Source: Rusavskia elegans (lineage: Eukaryota; Ascomycota; Lecanoromycetes; Teloschistales; Teloschistaceae). From it: a stretch of DNA of 64,000 nucleotides. Shown here piece by piece: positions 37,601-50,020 of the stretch; position 1 is the first letter of the stretch; each line of letters starts with the position of its first letter. The position numbers and the translations under genes were made by a program. Below the pieces are notes generated by a model. That model saw only the letters and a program-made list of their open reading frames with translations, searched no databases and was not told the origin of the DNA. The stretch spans positions 372,001 to 436,000 of the forward strand of contig SAUG01000029.1 in NCBI GenBank assembly GCA_011316305.1, read 5' to 3'.

Positions 37601-38985
37601 ACGAAAATAGAAAAGAAAAGAAAAAAAAATAGAAAAAGATTTTATAGGGCTATACTATATAGTATTAATACTTAGTAGGAATAGACCTTCGTATATATAG
37701 ATAGTTAATATTAAATCCGGAATACTAAAACTAAAGCTAAAGCTAGAATCTTTAATAATTACTTTAGCGCCTATCTTCTAGATTTATAATATTAATAGAA
37801 GGTTAGTACCGGACCCGGGAGTATAAAGAATATTATAGAATTCTATAGGGCGGTATCTACTATTAATAATATAGTTAAATATAATAGTACTTTTAATAAT
37901 TAGTCGGGAGCTAATTGTACTACCGATACCGGTTATAAACTCGCTCTAGACAGATTTTATACTAGATTCGACGAAGAGGTACTACTAGAAAGTAGTATAA
38001 TAGTTATAGGTATAGTCGAATATCTAACCGTTAATAAAATCCAATTTATTTAATAAAGCCGATAAGGCTATAGGAATAAAAGTTATAAAGCTAAAATTAA
38101 TAGAAGCCGATACTACTATAATAAAATTTAATAACTTTTTAGATTTAGTAGGTTTATTTTTAGATTTATTATCTTCAGATTTATCGTCCTTATTATCTTT
38201 ACTATCCTTTCTCTTACTATCTTTACTTTTATTACTATTACCCTTTTAGTATTTACCGCTACCGTTTTTCTACTTTTCTATTATCTAAGCCTTTTTTAAT
38301 TTAGGATATAGGCTATAGTAGGTATCCTTTATATAGCCGTTTCGGTTATAGTAGAAATAGTAGTCGATTTTAGTAATTTATTTATTCGGGTTATTTATAG
38401 ATAGGAAAACTTTAGTTCTAGTAATAGTAGACTTACTATTACTATATTAGCGATATTCCTTACTAATAGTAGTACTAATTATTTTATTTAGGGTAACTAT
38501 CTTCTATTTTCGCTTATCTTTATTACTAATAATAACGTTACTTTAGGTAAATAAGGTCTAGAAATAGCTAAAAGCGGCCCTAAGGCTCTAAAGGAATTTT
38601 AAAATAAAAAGGTTTTCTAAAATAATAATATTTATAGCTAGAATTTTATTAGTAAACTCGCGAAATTTAGCTATATAAGCTTCTACGCTCTCGAAAGAAC
38701 TATTATAATAGAGGGTATCTAGCTAGGTATCGAGTTCTATAAATTTACCGGTACTATAGATTCTATATTATACCTAGAATTTATCTAGTATCTTTTTAGT
38801 ATCTAATATAATATTTTTAATAAAGTTTTTAGTATTAGTATTATAGATTATCTTAATTACTATATAGGTATATTCTATCTATTTTTCCTTATAATTAAAG
38901 GGAGCCGGGGGTAAAGGACCTTTAGTAGCGGCTCGGAAGTTATTAAAAATAAGGTAGGCTATAATAGCTTCCTTCTAATTCTTAT
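34637..38985 (-). pseudogene. Gag (partial) and pol of copia C (RIP-ruined)
   Basis: Minus strand. Gag C-terminal part runs from 38985 with the zinc knuckle near 38365-38310, protease near 38020, integrase about 37600-36350, RT about 36200-35200 with YINN near 35630-35604, and RNase H to the stop near 34637. The domain order and spacing equal those of B. It is more decayed than B in integrase. Confidence 0.8.
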
Positions 38986-40258
38986 CTATATATATTCTAT
39001 AAAGGTTCCAGTAGAATATTTCGGAATTATATTATTATAGATAAAAATATAGAAGATTTCTATATAAACTATATCTATTAGAAAAAAAATAGGCCGATAT
39101 TCCTTTTATATATAAATCTGATTTCTATATCGGCTATAGATAAAGGCTAAGCTATATTAGAAGAATTTAAAAATTATCTATATAAAGTTATAATAGATTC
39201 TAGTTTTAAAAGTCGATTCCGTAATAGTTAGATATAGATAGATAAAGGCGCCGAATATAAAATTAAGTAATATAAATATTATATTAAAAATAAACTAAAT
39301 CTACTACTAGTTTCGGAATCCGAAATAATTATTTAAAAGAGCTATAGTAATAGTAGATATAAGTCTTTAGATCTAAATCTAGGTAAGTAGCTACTAATAA
39401 AATTAGCTTTAACCTATTAAAATCGGGGAAAAGTAGTAAATAGCTATATCTATAATAGTTTATAGCTAGATAGTCTATATTAGAACTAATATCTAAATAT
39501 CGTATTATAAAAAAAGCTAATACTATAAAGATTCTATATACGGTTATAAATCCGTATTCCAGCGACTATTATAGCGGAAAATATAATAAGAAATTCGATT
39601 TAAACTATTTTGACGATACTAATAATTTTAAATAAAAAAAGTTATATCGGTAGTTATTATAGAATTTTAAAATAATAGATTCGGAATTAAACTGGTTATT
39701 ATTATAAGGTTTTTTTAAGGCGGTAGATTCGGAGCTAAACTAGTTATTATACTCGGAACTAAGCTAGTTATTATTATTAATTTTTTTTAAAGCGGCAGAT
39801 TCGGAACTATTATTTCGAAAAAAGATTAAATAAAATTAATATTAAATCGGAGATTATATTAACGGAATTTCTCGAAGATATAAATTAAAATTTAGAAAGC
39901 TCGGAATAGACTAACTAAATTAATAAACTATCGATTTTCCTACTATAGTTTTAGTTATATTATATAATTACCGCGCTATAATAAAACTTTTTTAAAAATA
40001 ATATTTAATATTTACCCCGGATTATCCGATTTTAAGAATATTATTAAGCCCGTAATATCTATTATTTTTAATCAAGTAATATATAAGTAATCGTAGCTAA
40101 AAACTTCTTTCTATAAATCTAGACAAACTGTATTTAATATCTAGCCCTATAGTTTATTAATTATTATAGCGAAGTTACACCGAAAAAGAAACTACTTTTA
40201 TAAAACGGTTATACCGGGTAGCTTTCTATTAGATATAGTAAAAATAATCCGATTTAGT
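38986..40258. other. Unrecognised RIP-degraded sequence
   Basis: Semi-open + strand frame around 39050-39600 (for example ILEEFKNYLYKVIIDSSFKS), with no family recognised. Short repeats of GGTAGATTCGGA/CGGCAGATTCGGA occur at 39660-39800. The junction with copia C near 38985 is sharp. Confidence 0.4.
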
Positions 40259-40260
40259 TA

Positions 40261-40579
40261 GACTGGCCGTCGGGTCGGGTTTCGAACTCGGGTTAGCTAA
40301 CCCGACCCGACCCGAAAAAACGCTAAGCCTTAGTATAAAAGTATAAAGCTAGTATAACTTTTATACGAATTTACTAAAAAAATTCTAATTAATTAACCAC
40401 GCTAGCTAGAGAGTCCGTAGTAAAACTAAATATATTACCTCGATATATTACCTTTATTAAAAAATTAAAATAATAATATATTAAATATATTAAATAATCA
40501 GGTCGGGTCCGGGTCGGGTTACCAAGATCGGGTCGGGTACCCGACGGTTCGACGGGAACCCGACCCGAAACGGCCAGTC
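40261..40579. mobile_element. MITE (GACTGGCC family) copy 2, 319 bp
   Basis: Ends GACTGGCCGTCGGG and CGGCCAGTC are inverted repeats, and both flanks are TA (40259-40260 and 40580-40581). Subterminal blocks repeat GGGTCGGGT/ACCCGACCC on both sides, giving a long potential foldback. The AT-rich centre has no frame. Confidence 0.9.
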
Positions 40580-40899
40580 TAGATTTAGTATTTATTTTTA
40601 ACTATCAAATTTATATCTAATAATTCTAGCTTTAAAGATAAAATAGCCGAGATAGGTAATAATTAACCGGGTACTATTTACTATACTTTCTTATATATTT
40701 ATATTCCGTATTAAAATATTAGAATAACCGATTCGGAAATCTAGATATAAAAGTAGAAGGCTTCGAGATATAATACTAGTAAGATATTTAGACGTATATA
40801 TTTTGACTCTAGGTTGTTCTATAGTTATTTTATTAATATTAATAGTATAAAATATATATAAATTAGTTATTATCTTTTAAAATAACTCGGAATTGATTT

Positions 40900-41620
40900 T
40901 AATAATAACTATATTATAAAGAGCTAGTATATACCGTCTATAGTAAAATAACGGATTCTATTTAAATTCAGTTAAAATATCGAAAGGATAGATACTATTC
41001 CGAAACGTCTTTTTATTTCGAAACTATAAAATAAATTTAGAGAGATAAAAATAACTATATATAGGTAGATCGTATTATATTTTATAAAACTAGTAATCGA
41101 ATTCTCGATTATTTAGATAATTCTAGATATATATATTCTAGGTTAAATATAATATTTTAAAATATTACTAAAAATAGTATTATTAGAAATTCGCTTTAAT
41201 AGTATCGGTCTATCCTCGACTTTAAATAATAGACAGAATCTATGTAAAGTTACTATCTAGAATTATCCGTTTCCTACCGAAAAGCTAATTATTATTATTA
41301 TAAAAATCCCGGAATATTTAATTAATAGCTATAAAATAATATTAATACTATATCGGAACTTTATTTTAAATAATTACTATCGCCTTTCGAATTAGTTAGC
41401 CTGGAATTGTATTATTTAAAATCGAATATACTATATCTTCTAGAGTATTAAACGGAATTTTAAATCGAATATATAATATTTATTTACTAGAAAGAAAAAG
41501 TACTATAATACCTAAAAAAGCTATATAAATAATAATTTCTCTATATATCCGGAAGTAGTAATAAAGATATTTATATAGAAACGTCTTTCTAGTACCGGCT
41601 AGACTATATATAAAAAAAGT
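40900..41620 (-). pseudogene. Helitron Pif1-type helicase domain, RIP-ruined
   Basis: The minus-strand frame reads LAGTRKTFLYKYLYYYF near 41605-41555, the former G-P-A-G-T-G-K-T Walker A. It continues with IAFLGIIVLFL, FKIPFNTLEDIVYSILNNTI and then II.NKVPI near 41388-41365 (former IIWDEVPM, Walker B). This spacing is standard for the Pif1 helicase of Helitrons. The C-terminal motifs are too decayed to place. Confidence 0.82.
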
Positions 41621-42599
41621 CGCTTTTCGATTCCGTTACTATCTATATCTTTTAAAATAATTTAATTAAAAGCCGCGCGTTAACCTTTATTTAAAAAGTT
41701 AATATTTTCTTTTAATATCTACGTTTATATAACGGGATTATAATCTAATTTAAATATAATTAACTATTTTCCTAACTATTAATTCTAGATATATATATAT
41801 TTCGGCAGGTTATAATTTTATAATTTAGACTTTATATTATCTAGTATATACTCGATTAAATATAAATTATAGTCGTATTCAATATATTCTATATCTAATC
41901 GATATATTAAATTCTTTTCTCGGAATTAATATATAAAATCGCTATAGATAATTTTCCGAAACTTTTTCTAAAATATTTAAAGCCGAACTAGAGGATTATA
42001 GATATAGATAGTAACTAGTAGATTCCAAAACTAAAATCCGATAGAAAATATTATAGCTTTTTTAAAATAAAAATATAATTTTTTATTATTTTTAATAAAG
42101 TCGCGGGTAAAATATATATTCTGAAAGATTTTATATATCTAGCTTTAATATATCTATAGATTTTGAAACTAGTTATTCTAGAAATATAAAAAAATAAAAT
42201 CTATAAAAAATCAACGTTTACCTATAAAAGGATTATAATAAAAAATTCGACTAATTAAAAAAAAGAAATCGCTTTAACCGTTATTATTATATCTTTAAAT
42301 CGAATATATACTTTTATAGAAAATCTTTATATAAAATATTTCGACTATCTATATTAGTCATTTTTTATTCGAACTATATTATTAGAATTAATTTATTTAT
42401 AATAATAGTAATCTATAATTTAATTTTATTAATATTTATCTAAAAACTAACTAAATATATATTAGATAGATAAAAATATAGATATTATATAGACGGCCAT
42501 TTCTAATATTTCCGGAACTTTAATTGTTCGTAGATTACTATAGACGGGCCGATAATACAACTATGAATATAATATATTATTTTATTATTTTCCGTTTAA

Positions 42600-43600
42600 A
42601 TTCCGAACTAAATTATTCTAAAATTATAACTTTTATAAATATTTTTATAGATCTACTAAATCGCTTTAACGCTAGTATATATCTCGATATTAATATAATA
42701 GTCGTATTTTATAGGTAGATACGGGTTATATAATACTACCGATTAATTATCGAATCGAAAATCGGTTAAATTCTAGCGGTTATAAATTTAAATATATCTA
42801 TTATTAGACTTTTAGTAAATCAGATACCTATCGGAACTAATAATAATATAGAACTAGAATCGTTTCGGATATTCTTTACTATATCGGATAGATCTACTAT
42901 CTTTTAATAGTTATATATAGAGTATTTTAAACTATATTATACCGTAAAAACTATATGTTATATTATTTTTAATAATCTTTATTAATCGGCTAGATAGATC
43001 GAAAACGGAAAAAAGTAATTCCGCTATAATAATAATATCGATATTATTAAAATTATAGAAGCCGCTATTATTTTTTAAAAATAAAAAAAATATATATATA
43101 GAAGATTCTATTTCTAATATTTAATTATTTAAACCGAACCTTTATATTTCTCGAATAAACTCTTTTTATATTTCTTTAATAACGACTACTACTATAAATA
43201 AAACGTCTATATTATTAAGTTAATCCGATTCTAGGCCTTATATTATAGCTATTCTATAGTAATAACCTCGGGCTATTTTAGGTTCGCTATTATAGTTATA
43301 AATAGCGACGGTTTACCGTAATATTTAACTAATACTATCGAATCTATTATACGTTTATAAAATATATCTAACAGTTATTTTTTATATATAATAAAAGTAG
43401 TATTATCCGGTAGCCGATACTTTATAAATTATTCTGCCGTTATTATTATTTTATATAGTATAAATCTTATATACTTTGTAAATCTATCTATAATTATTAC
43501 TATTATATTATAATATATATATATATAATAATCGATAGATTCCGGAAGTTCTATAATTAAATTTATTATAATATATTAATAGAGGTATTCCGGCGTTTAT
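42600..43600 (-). pseudogene. Helitron Rep (HUH endonuclease) domain, RIP-ruined
   Basis: The minus-strand frame reads GKPSLFITIIANLK near 43300-43260, matching the Helitron GKPDLFITxTxNP motif. It then has IIKY.K.NLLYIYFFYF near 43107-43078, the former N-L-P-H-x-H HUH site, and SKEYPKRF near 42880. VVLYNP followed by IKYDYYINIEI lies near 42740-42690, and IYKNIYK near 42668-42640 is the two-tyrosine motif. Rep nicks and joins single strands at the element ends. The + strand open frame at 42524-42718 is only a shadow of it. Confidence 0.82.
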
Positions 43601-44000
43601 ATAGGATAAAGTTTACTAATAGGTCCTTATTTACTTTTTTTTAATATCGAATATTCGGAGTAGTTTTTTATATACTCTTCGATATATTTTTTAAATACCG
43701 AAAATATTATATATAGCTAATTAATTAAAATATTTTTCGAAATATTCGATCGATTCTAAAAGAGTTATAATATAATTTTTACGGCTTTCGTAAGCCGTTT
43801 AATATCTAGAGTTTCTAGTATTTAGCAAGCGTTCGCTAATATATTAAAGACAATATCTTTTTTCCTTTTATAGATATTTCTTATAGACTAGAAGAAATAA
43901 AGTTTAAATCTATATTAGCTATCCAAATAGATATAACGTTTTATTAGGCTATTCTAGATTATAGGCTTCTATAAAAACTTCTAATAAAACTAGAAAAAGA

Positions 44001-45722
44001 TCGTACTTTCTATTTTATAAAAAAAAATTAGAAATTAATTTATATCGAAGTAAATATTATAGTATTTATCATTTAGATATTATTTGATATAGTAGTAGTA
44101 GGCTTTTAAAATAGACGGCAATAGTACTAATTATAATATAAGTAAATAAATAATAGAATGTCTCCTAATAGCTTTTCTCTATTCTAATCTTTTACGTATA
44201 ACGGTATCTAATACTATAGAGGCGATTTCCTAGAAAAAAGAATTATAGTACCGATATTAATATAAATAAGTAAATAATAGGACATTTTCTAATCGTTTTT
44301 CTCTATTCTAACTTTTTATATATAACGGTATCTGGTACTATAGAGACGATTTTTTAAAAAGAAAAGTTATAGTACCGATTACGATATAAATAAGTAAATA
44401 GTATAGCGATTCCTTTTTTAAACTATAGATATTTCTAATAGCTTCTTCCTATTTATTTTTCCTCCTTTATATAACTAGTATATTCGTTCTAAAAACCAAA
44501 ATATTACGATTTATATAATTAAATAAATAGTCCGGTCTTCTAGGCAAAAGTAACTATATTATTATTAATAAAAAGATTTTAACCTATTTAAATCTAGAAA
44601 AAGATTTAAAATAGTTAATCGCGATTATCTATAGCTTATAGATAGTTTCCGTCTCGGAGTTTTCTAGTCTTCTAATAGCTAATAGTTTTAATAGCTTTAA
44701 TAATTTAATCTAACTATAGTCTATCTATCGCTATTTTCTAGACGCGCCTCTTTACTATATTTTATATGAGAATTAGTTAAAAGTATTTACCGCTATAGAT
44801 AAATATATAGATATTAGCTTTTTTCCTATTTTATTATTAATAGATATTATAGGCCTTTATTCGCCTATCGTTAGAATACTAAAGCTAGAGTATCCGGCTA
44901 AATATAGACTATCTATTTTATCCGAACGGGTATTCTAGACGATAGACCAGGGTTTATACGGTCTCGAGCCGGGTAAAATAATACTATAAATATTCTATTT
45001 ATCTTTACTAATTAGTAGCTAATAAACATTACTAATTTTCGGAATATCGAATATAAAGAATATTTATTAAACTTTTACGAAAACGGAATAACTATATATC
45101 TCGCCTTATAGATTTACGGATCCGGCGATAAAGGAAAAACGTGGAAATAGCTAATATAGATTTAGTAATAGTTATATATTAGCCTATTATCCGCTAGTAT
45201 ATAGCTACTAAACGGTTATAAACCTTTAAAGTCGTAATTAATCGTCTATTATATATTTAAATATATCTATTATTCCTTTATAAAAATCTAATAGTTATCT
45301 ATTCGGCTTTATTATTTTTTTTCTAGATTTATTTATTTTTTCTTATAGATTTAGATTTCTAACGAATTAGTTCGTAATATCAATATTAAAGTTAGCTATA
45401 GTATTGATTATAGTAGTATATCTAAAATTTAGTAGAAGTTAATAGTATTTTTATAATATATTTAAATATAGATTTAATATTATTAGATTTTATTAATTTC
45501 TATAATACTATAAACATTTCAATAAATGTAAAGGATAATATCTATATAATATAGTTCTAAGATTTTCTTTTTCTTTCTTTTTCTTCTATTTTTCTTTTTT
45601 TTTCTATTTTATTACTTTTCTCCTTTCCTTTTTCCTTTTCCCTTTTTTTTCTAAAGGCGGAAACTTTTTAGCGGGATAATCTAACCCGTATAATTACTTA
45701 ACTAATATTTAAAGTAAAAGCT
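44001..45722. other. Unrecognised sequence between Helitron and copia F
   Basis: May include the Helitron N-terminal region and 5' end, but no motif could be matched. It holds a tandem repeat at 44124-44400. Near 45560-45650 there is a strongly pyrimidine-rich tract (TTTCTTTTTC type). Confidence 0.35.
44124..44400. repeat. Tandem repeat, 122-128 bp unit, just over two copies
   Basis: AAGTAAATA recurs near 44141, 44269 and 44391. Each unit contains TTTTCTCTATTCTAA, ATAACGGTATCT and ACTATAGAGRCGATTT. Confidence 0.7.
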
Positions 45723-45935
45723 TGTATGGCGGGATTACTATAAAAGAGTTATCTGAATTTCTTTAAAATAGTCGCTGAAATTACGTAACTTGCCTATTTA
45801 GATATAGTACCTACTCTATTAGGTTTAGAGTATTTTAGTAATAGCTATATTCTATATAATTTAGTAATACTATAGATTTTACTTTTTATATATCTTAATT
45901 AATATAATTATATATCTTTATCTAATTATTCTATA
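45723..45935 (+). repeat. 5' LTR of copia F
   Basis: 213 bp starting TGTATGGCGGGATTAC and ending ATTATTCTATA. It matches 51982-52194 throughout. The next bases (ATTATAAACCCGGGTACTA) look like the primer-binding site. Confidence 0.88.
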
Positions 45936-45959
45936 ATTATAAACCCGGGTACTATAAGC

Positions 45960-48800
45960 TAAAGCGATATCTAGTAACCTTTACCGGTATATATTTATTA
46001 CTTTAGAAAAAGTTATTTATCTAAATAATAAGCGGAAGAATTCTTTACCGCGATATTTACTATTAGTAGAAGAAAATTTTTACTATAGCTCTACTAGAAA
46101 TAATTACGTAAAGTAGTTAATTTACTAGAATATCTACGAAGCGACTAAAAGGAAAAGTAATTTATTTTATAATTATAAATTTAAACTATACGCTAGCGAT
46201 TATAAAGGAAGATTTTATTACTAAATATTTCTTCTTTTAATATTATTCTAGTTCCTACCAAGTATTTAAATATCCTTCTATATTATCGGTATAGCGTCTA
46301 AACCATCTATTATTCTAGTTTTAACTATAGATTAGGACTAGTAGATTATAATTATTAAAGATAAAGTAGTCTAAGTACGTTTTTAGAACCAAATTAATCT
46401 CCTTTAATCTAATAAACTCTAATAAAAGTAAAAATTAACCTTTCCGGCATATATTCCGCCGATAGAAATACTTCTAATAATTATAGTAATCTAGGAATAA
46501 ATTAGCGCAGTATAAAAGGCTTATAAAAACACGAAATAGCGCTATAAGTAATCCTATAATAGATATAAAGAAGAACGGAAAGTAATAGCTAGTATAATCG
46601 ACTATATTTATAAAAACGTTTTAGTAATAAATCTGGTATTTTCTAGATTCGTTAAACTTTATTTATAGGAACTACTTCGAATACTATAGTCCAAGATCGT
46701 ACCTACCGACTCCGCTAGAATTATAGAAATAGAATAATAATATAAAAAGCTATCCGTAAGCCCTATATAAAATTAAAATATTAAAATATAACTCGATAAA
46801 TATTTATAGATATATCTTTAGACTAAATATATTAGAGTTTTAAAAGTTAAAGATACTAGAGAAATACTATAGGATTTCGTCTTTATTATCTATAATCTAG
46901 CTCTTTTAATTTTATAGAACTACGAGTTTAGATTATATTCTATTATAGATTATAAAAATAATATTATAAATTTATCAAAGAATTCCGTAACTACGTTCGT
47001 CTATATAATTTTAAAATCTCTAACGTCTATACTATATTTACTACGATAGAAAATAATAATAGTAATAATAATACGGATAAAGATAAAGATTACGAGAAAA
47101 GTAAATAAAAAGATAGTAATCTTTTATTTAAAAATAATAATAAGCCGCTAAAATAGGTCTATAGCCTAAAGTATTTTTTTAAAGAATATTATTATATTAT
47201 AGAATATTTTAGAAAGTGTTGTCTAAAGAAGCTAGCTAGCTTTAAATTTAAAATAGTAAAAATAATAAAGGTTAAAAATAAACTCGATAGTAATAAAAAA
47301 ATATAGAGGAAATATATGTACTCTAATTAATATATTAGAGAAAAAGATAAAAATAGTAAAAAAAAAAAAAAAATTATTATCTACTAGCGTTTTATTAGCT
47401 ATATTTCCAGGAACCTTCGTCGCTAATTACTTTTTCTACTTATTTTAATATTTTAATAGTAGTTTAGTAATTAATCTATATAATAATACTATAGCCTATC
47501 GCTTTATTAAAGACCGAAACTATACTAACGGCTTATATATTATTATAGGTAAAGGATCTATACTTATTATAGTATACGGAAATATTATAGTTAACGTTAA
47601 TTTATTAAATAGAAAAATACCGCTAAAATTCTCTAATATAAACTCTATTTCTAATTTTATAACTAATCTAGTTTTAGAAAGATATATTTAGAAAAAGGGT
47701 AATCTTTTTAAAAATTCTAGAACTCTTCGCGTTAAATATAATAGAAAGACTATTATTAAATATAAAATAATTAACGAGTTATTTTTATTAGAAGATAATA
47801 TAAATAGATATAGAAATATCATTCTACCGTCTTTCGCTATAGCTAAATTAAATATAACTAAAAATTAGTATTAGTTCCTTATATACGCCGCCGATAAAAC
47901 TATCTAGTATTTATAGTAAATAGCTAAGGAGATAGAGATTACGGATAAAACTAAAATACTATTAATTAATAAATACGTAATCTATACCGTCTCTAAAGTC
48001 TACTAGATTATTTTGTTTTTTTATATAAGTTAGAGGATTCCGACGAGTCTTTCTATTATATTACGTACGATTTAATTCTAATAGCCGCCGGCCTAAACCG
48101 TTATTACAAGATTTTATATCTTATATATATTAAAACGGATTTCTATATCGTTAACTGTTAAGATTTATCGTTTTAAATTAAAAGCTACTAAGTTTCTTCG
48201 CCGCTTTTTTAAATTTATTTAGATACGCTACAAAGCTATAATAGTATTTATATAGTCGGTTTTAGAGTTAACTTTAGATAATGAATTTTTAAACCTTATT
48301 ATAGAGCTAGAAATTTCCTAGAAACCTGCTATCCTAGATATATAAATTTAGAATAGTTATTCGGAACGATTAGACTATATTTTTATTATTGAAGCCCGAA
48401 TAATAATAAACGGAGCAAATTTCTCGTATTACCTTTAGCTCTAGATTATTTTAACTGACGTCTATATTATAAATATTATACTAAAGAAAAAGTTTATATA
48501 AAAAACTCTATTTTAAATAGTTATTAAACCCGTTTTATATCTAGATTACTTTCGAGTATACAGCTATAAGGCCTATATATTAGATAAATATACTCCGAGA
48601 TTCTAGAAACTATATTCTAGAATTTATATTAGATTTCTAGTAGAATATAATGGTATAAATATCTACTTTATCTGGATCTTAAGCTAGAGGAGGGTTATCC
48701 GTACTTATAATATTATATTTAACGAGACTTCGTTCTATTAATCTAGAGAAATTAATTAAATTTAGCTATAGATAAAGCCGTTCCTATATAATATATTCGA
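45960..48800 (+). pseudogene. Gag, protease and integrase of copia F (RIP-ruined)
   Basis: The gag frame covers about 45960-47350; a Cys/His knuckle region near 47160-47230 reads YYYIIEYFRKCCLKK. An Asp/Asn-rich linker lies near 47050-47130. Protease-like sequence follows from about 47390. Integrase is recognisable at 47870-48760: TDKTKILLINKYVIYTVSKVY, DYFRVYSYKAYI (usual HLRVFGCKAY) and FQKLYSRIYI.FLVEYNG (usual RxxxGIFVGY), then IIFNETSFY. Roles are particle formation and integration. Stops are frequent and RIP-like. Confidence 0.78.
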
Positions 48801-49266
48801 TATCCTATAAATAGACTACTCTATTACTAAATTTAGGAATAGCGAAAGCGATAAAAATAATACTTTTAAATAGATTTAAACGAATACAGACGTATTTAGA
48901 AAAAAATTCTCGCCTCTAATATCTAATAATAAAAGAAAAGGTAAAAAGAACTAGTATCTTCTATCGCTTTCTATTTTAGGAGGTAGAACGAGGCTATAAA
49001 ATAGCTATAATAGCGGAGATTAAACTAATAAATTATACTATAATCCTATTAATAAAGGTATTTCTTTTATAAAAGTAATAGAATAATTAGCGAACTCGTT
49101 TAAATAGGTATATAGTTACTTAATAGTAGATTTATATTCGATAAAAATATACCTAGATTCTTTAAAAATAATAAAGATTTTTCTTCGTCTATTTCTACGC
49201 TTATAGCCTAAATAAACTATACTATACTAAAGATAATATTATTCTTCTAGATATTATATACCGCCG

Positions 49267-50020
49267 AAATAAAATAAATAAAATAAATAAAATAAATAAA
49301 ATAAATAAAATAAATAAAATAAATAAAATAAATAAAATAAATAAAATAAATAAAATAAATAAAATAAATAAAATAAATAAAATAAATAAAATAAATAAAA
49401 TAAATAAAATAAATAAAATAAATAAAATAAATAAAATAAATAAAATAAATAAAATAAATAAAATAAATAAAATAAATAAAATAAATAAAATAAATAAAAT
49501 AAATAAAATAAATAAAATAAATAAAATAAATAAAATAAATAAAATAAATAAAATAAATAAAATAAATAAAATAAATAAAATAAATAAAATAAATAAAATA
49601 AATAAAATAAATAAAATAAATAAAATAAATAAAATAAATAAAATAAATAAAATAAATAAAATAAATAAAATAAATAAAATAAATAAAATAAATAAAATAA
49701 ATAAAATAAATAAAATAAATAAAATAAATAAAATAAATAAAATAAATAAAATAAATAAAATAAATAAAATAAATAAAATAAATAAAATAAATAAAATAAA
49801 TAAAATAAATAAAATAAATAAAATAAATAAAATAAATAAAATAAATAAAATAAATAAAATAAATAAAATAAATAAAATAAATAAAATAAATAAAATAAAT
49901 AAAATAAATAAAATAAATAAAATAAATAAAATAAATAAAATAAATAAAATAAATAAAATAAATAAAATAAATAAAATAAATAAAATAAATAAAATAAATA
50001 AAATAAATAAAATAAATAAA
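49267..50020. repeat. Minisatellite, 9-bp unit AAATAAATA, about 84 copies
   Basis: 754 bp of near-perfect 9-bp repeats. The flanks are CCGCCG on the left and GCCGAAAAG on the right. It lies in the copia F polyprotein between integrase and RT. The unit lacks C and G, so RIP cannot mutate it. One + strand frame (ATA AAT AAA) is open; the long minus-strand Phe-Ile-Tyr open frame over it is a translation artefact. Confidence 0.97.

Larger units (their letters stand above)
32839..38985 (-). mobile_element. Copia C: third copy of the A/B family, truncated in gag
   Basis: Collinear with copia B from its 3' LTR (32839-33014) through the accessory region, RNase H, RT, integrase and protease, and into gag. 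Similarity to B (at about 11050) ends abruptly near 38985, before the gag N terminus and 5' LTR. The insertion point lies in repeat R, and 32834-32838 (TAGAT) would be one half of the target duplication. Confidence 0.9.
40600..44000 (-). mobile_element. Helitron remnant (Rep/helicase)
   Basis: Minus-strand motifs appear in Helitron order: a region before Rep (about 43600-43300), the HUH Rep domain (about 43330-42600) and a Pif1-type helicase (about 41610-40900). Ends (5' TC, 3' CTRR with hairpin) were not located, so the borders are approximate. Helitrons move by rolling-circle replication. The copy is dead: all domains carry RIP-type stops. Confidence 0.8.

Noticed and set aside
42524..42718. 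64-codon + strand open frame
   Set aside because: It lies opposite the Helitron Rep motifs, which read on the minus strand.
43400..43600. Gypsy-type integrase, suggested by a DRFTKYIRF stretch on the minus strand
   Set aside because: The downstream sequence reads as Helitron Rep (GKPSLFIT, HUH, two-Tyr motif), so the resemblance is local.
45718..45722. AAGCT as target duplication of copia F
   Set aside because: The bases after the 3' LTR (TAAAG) do not match it, and the LTR edges may be shifted by RIP, so no duplication is claimed.
49267..50020. CRISPR-like array
   Set aside because: Units are 9 bp with no spacers, and the genome is eukaryotic.
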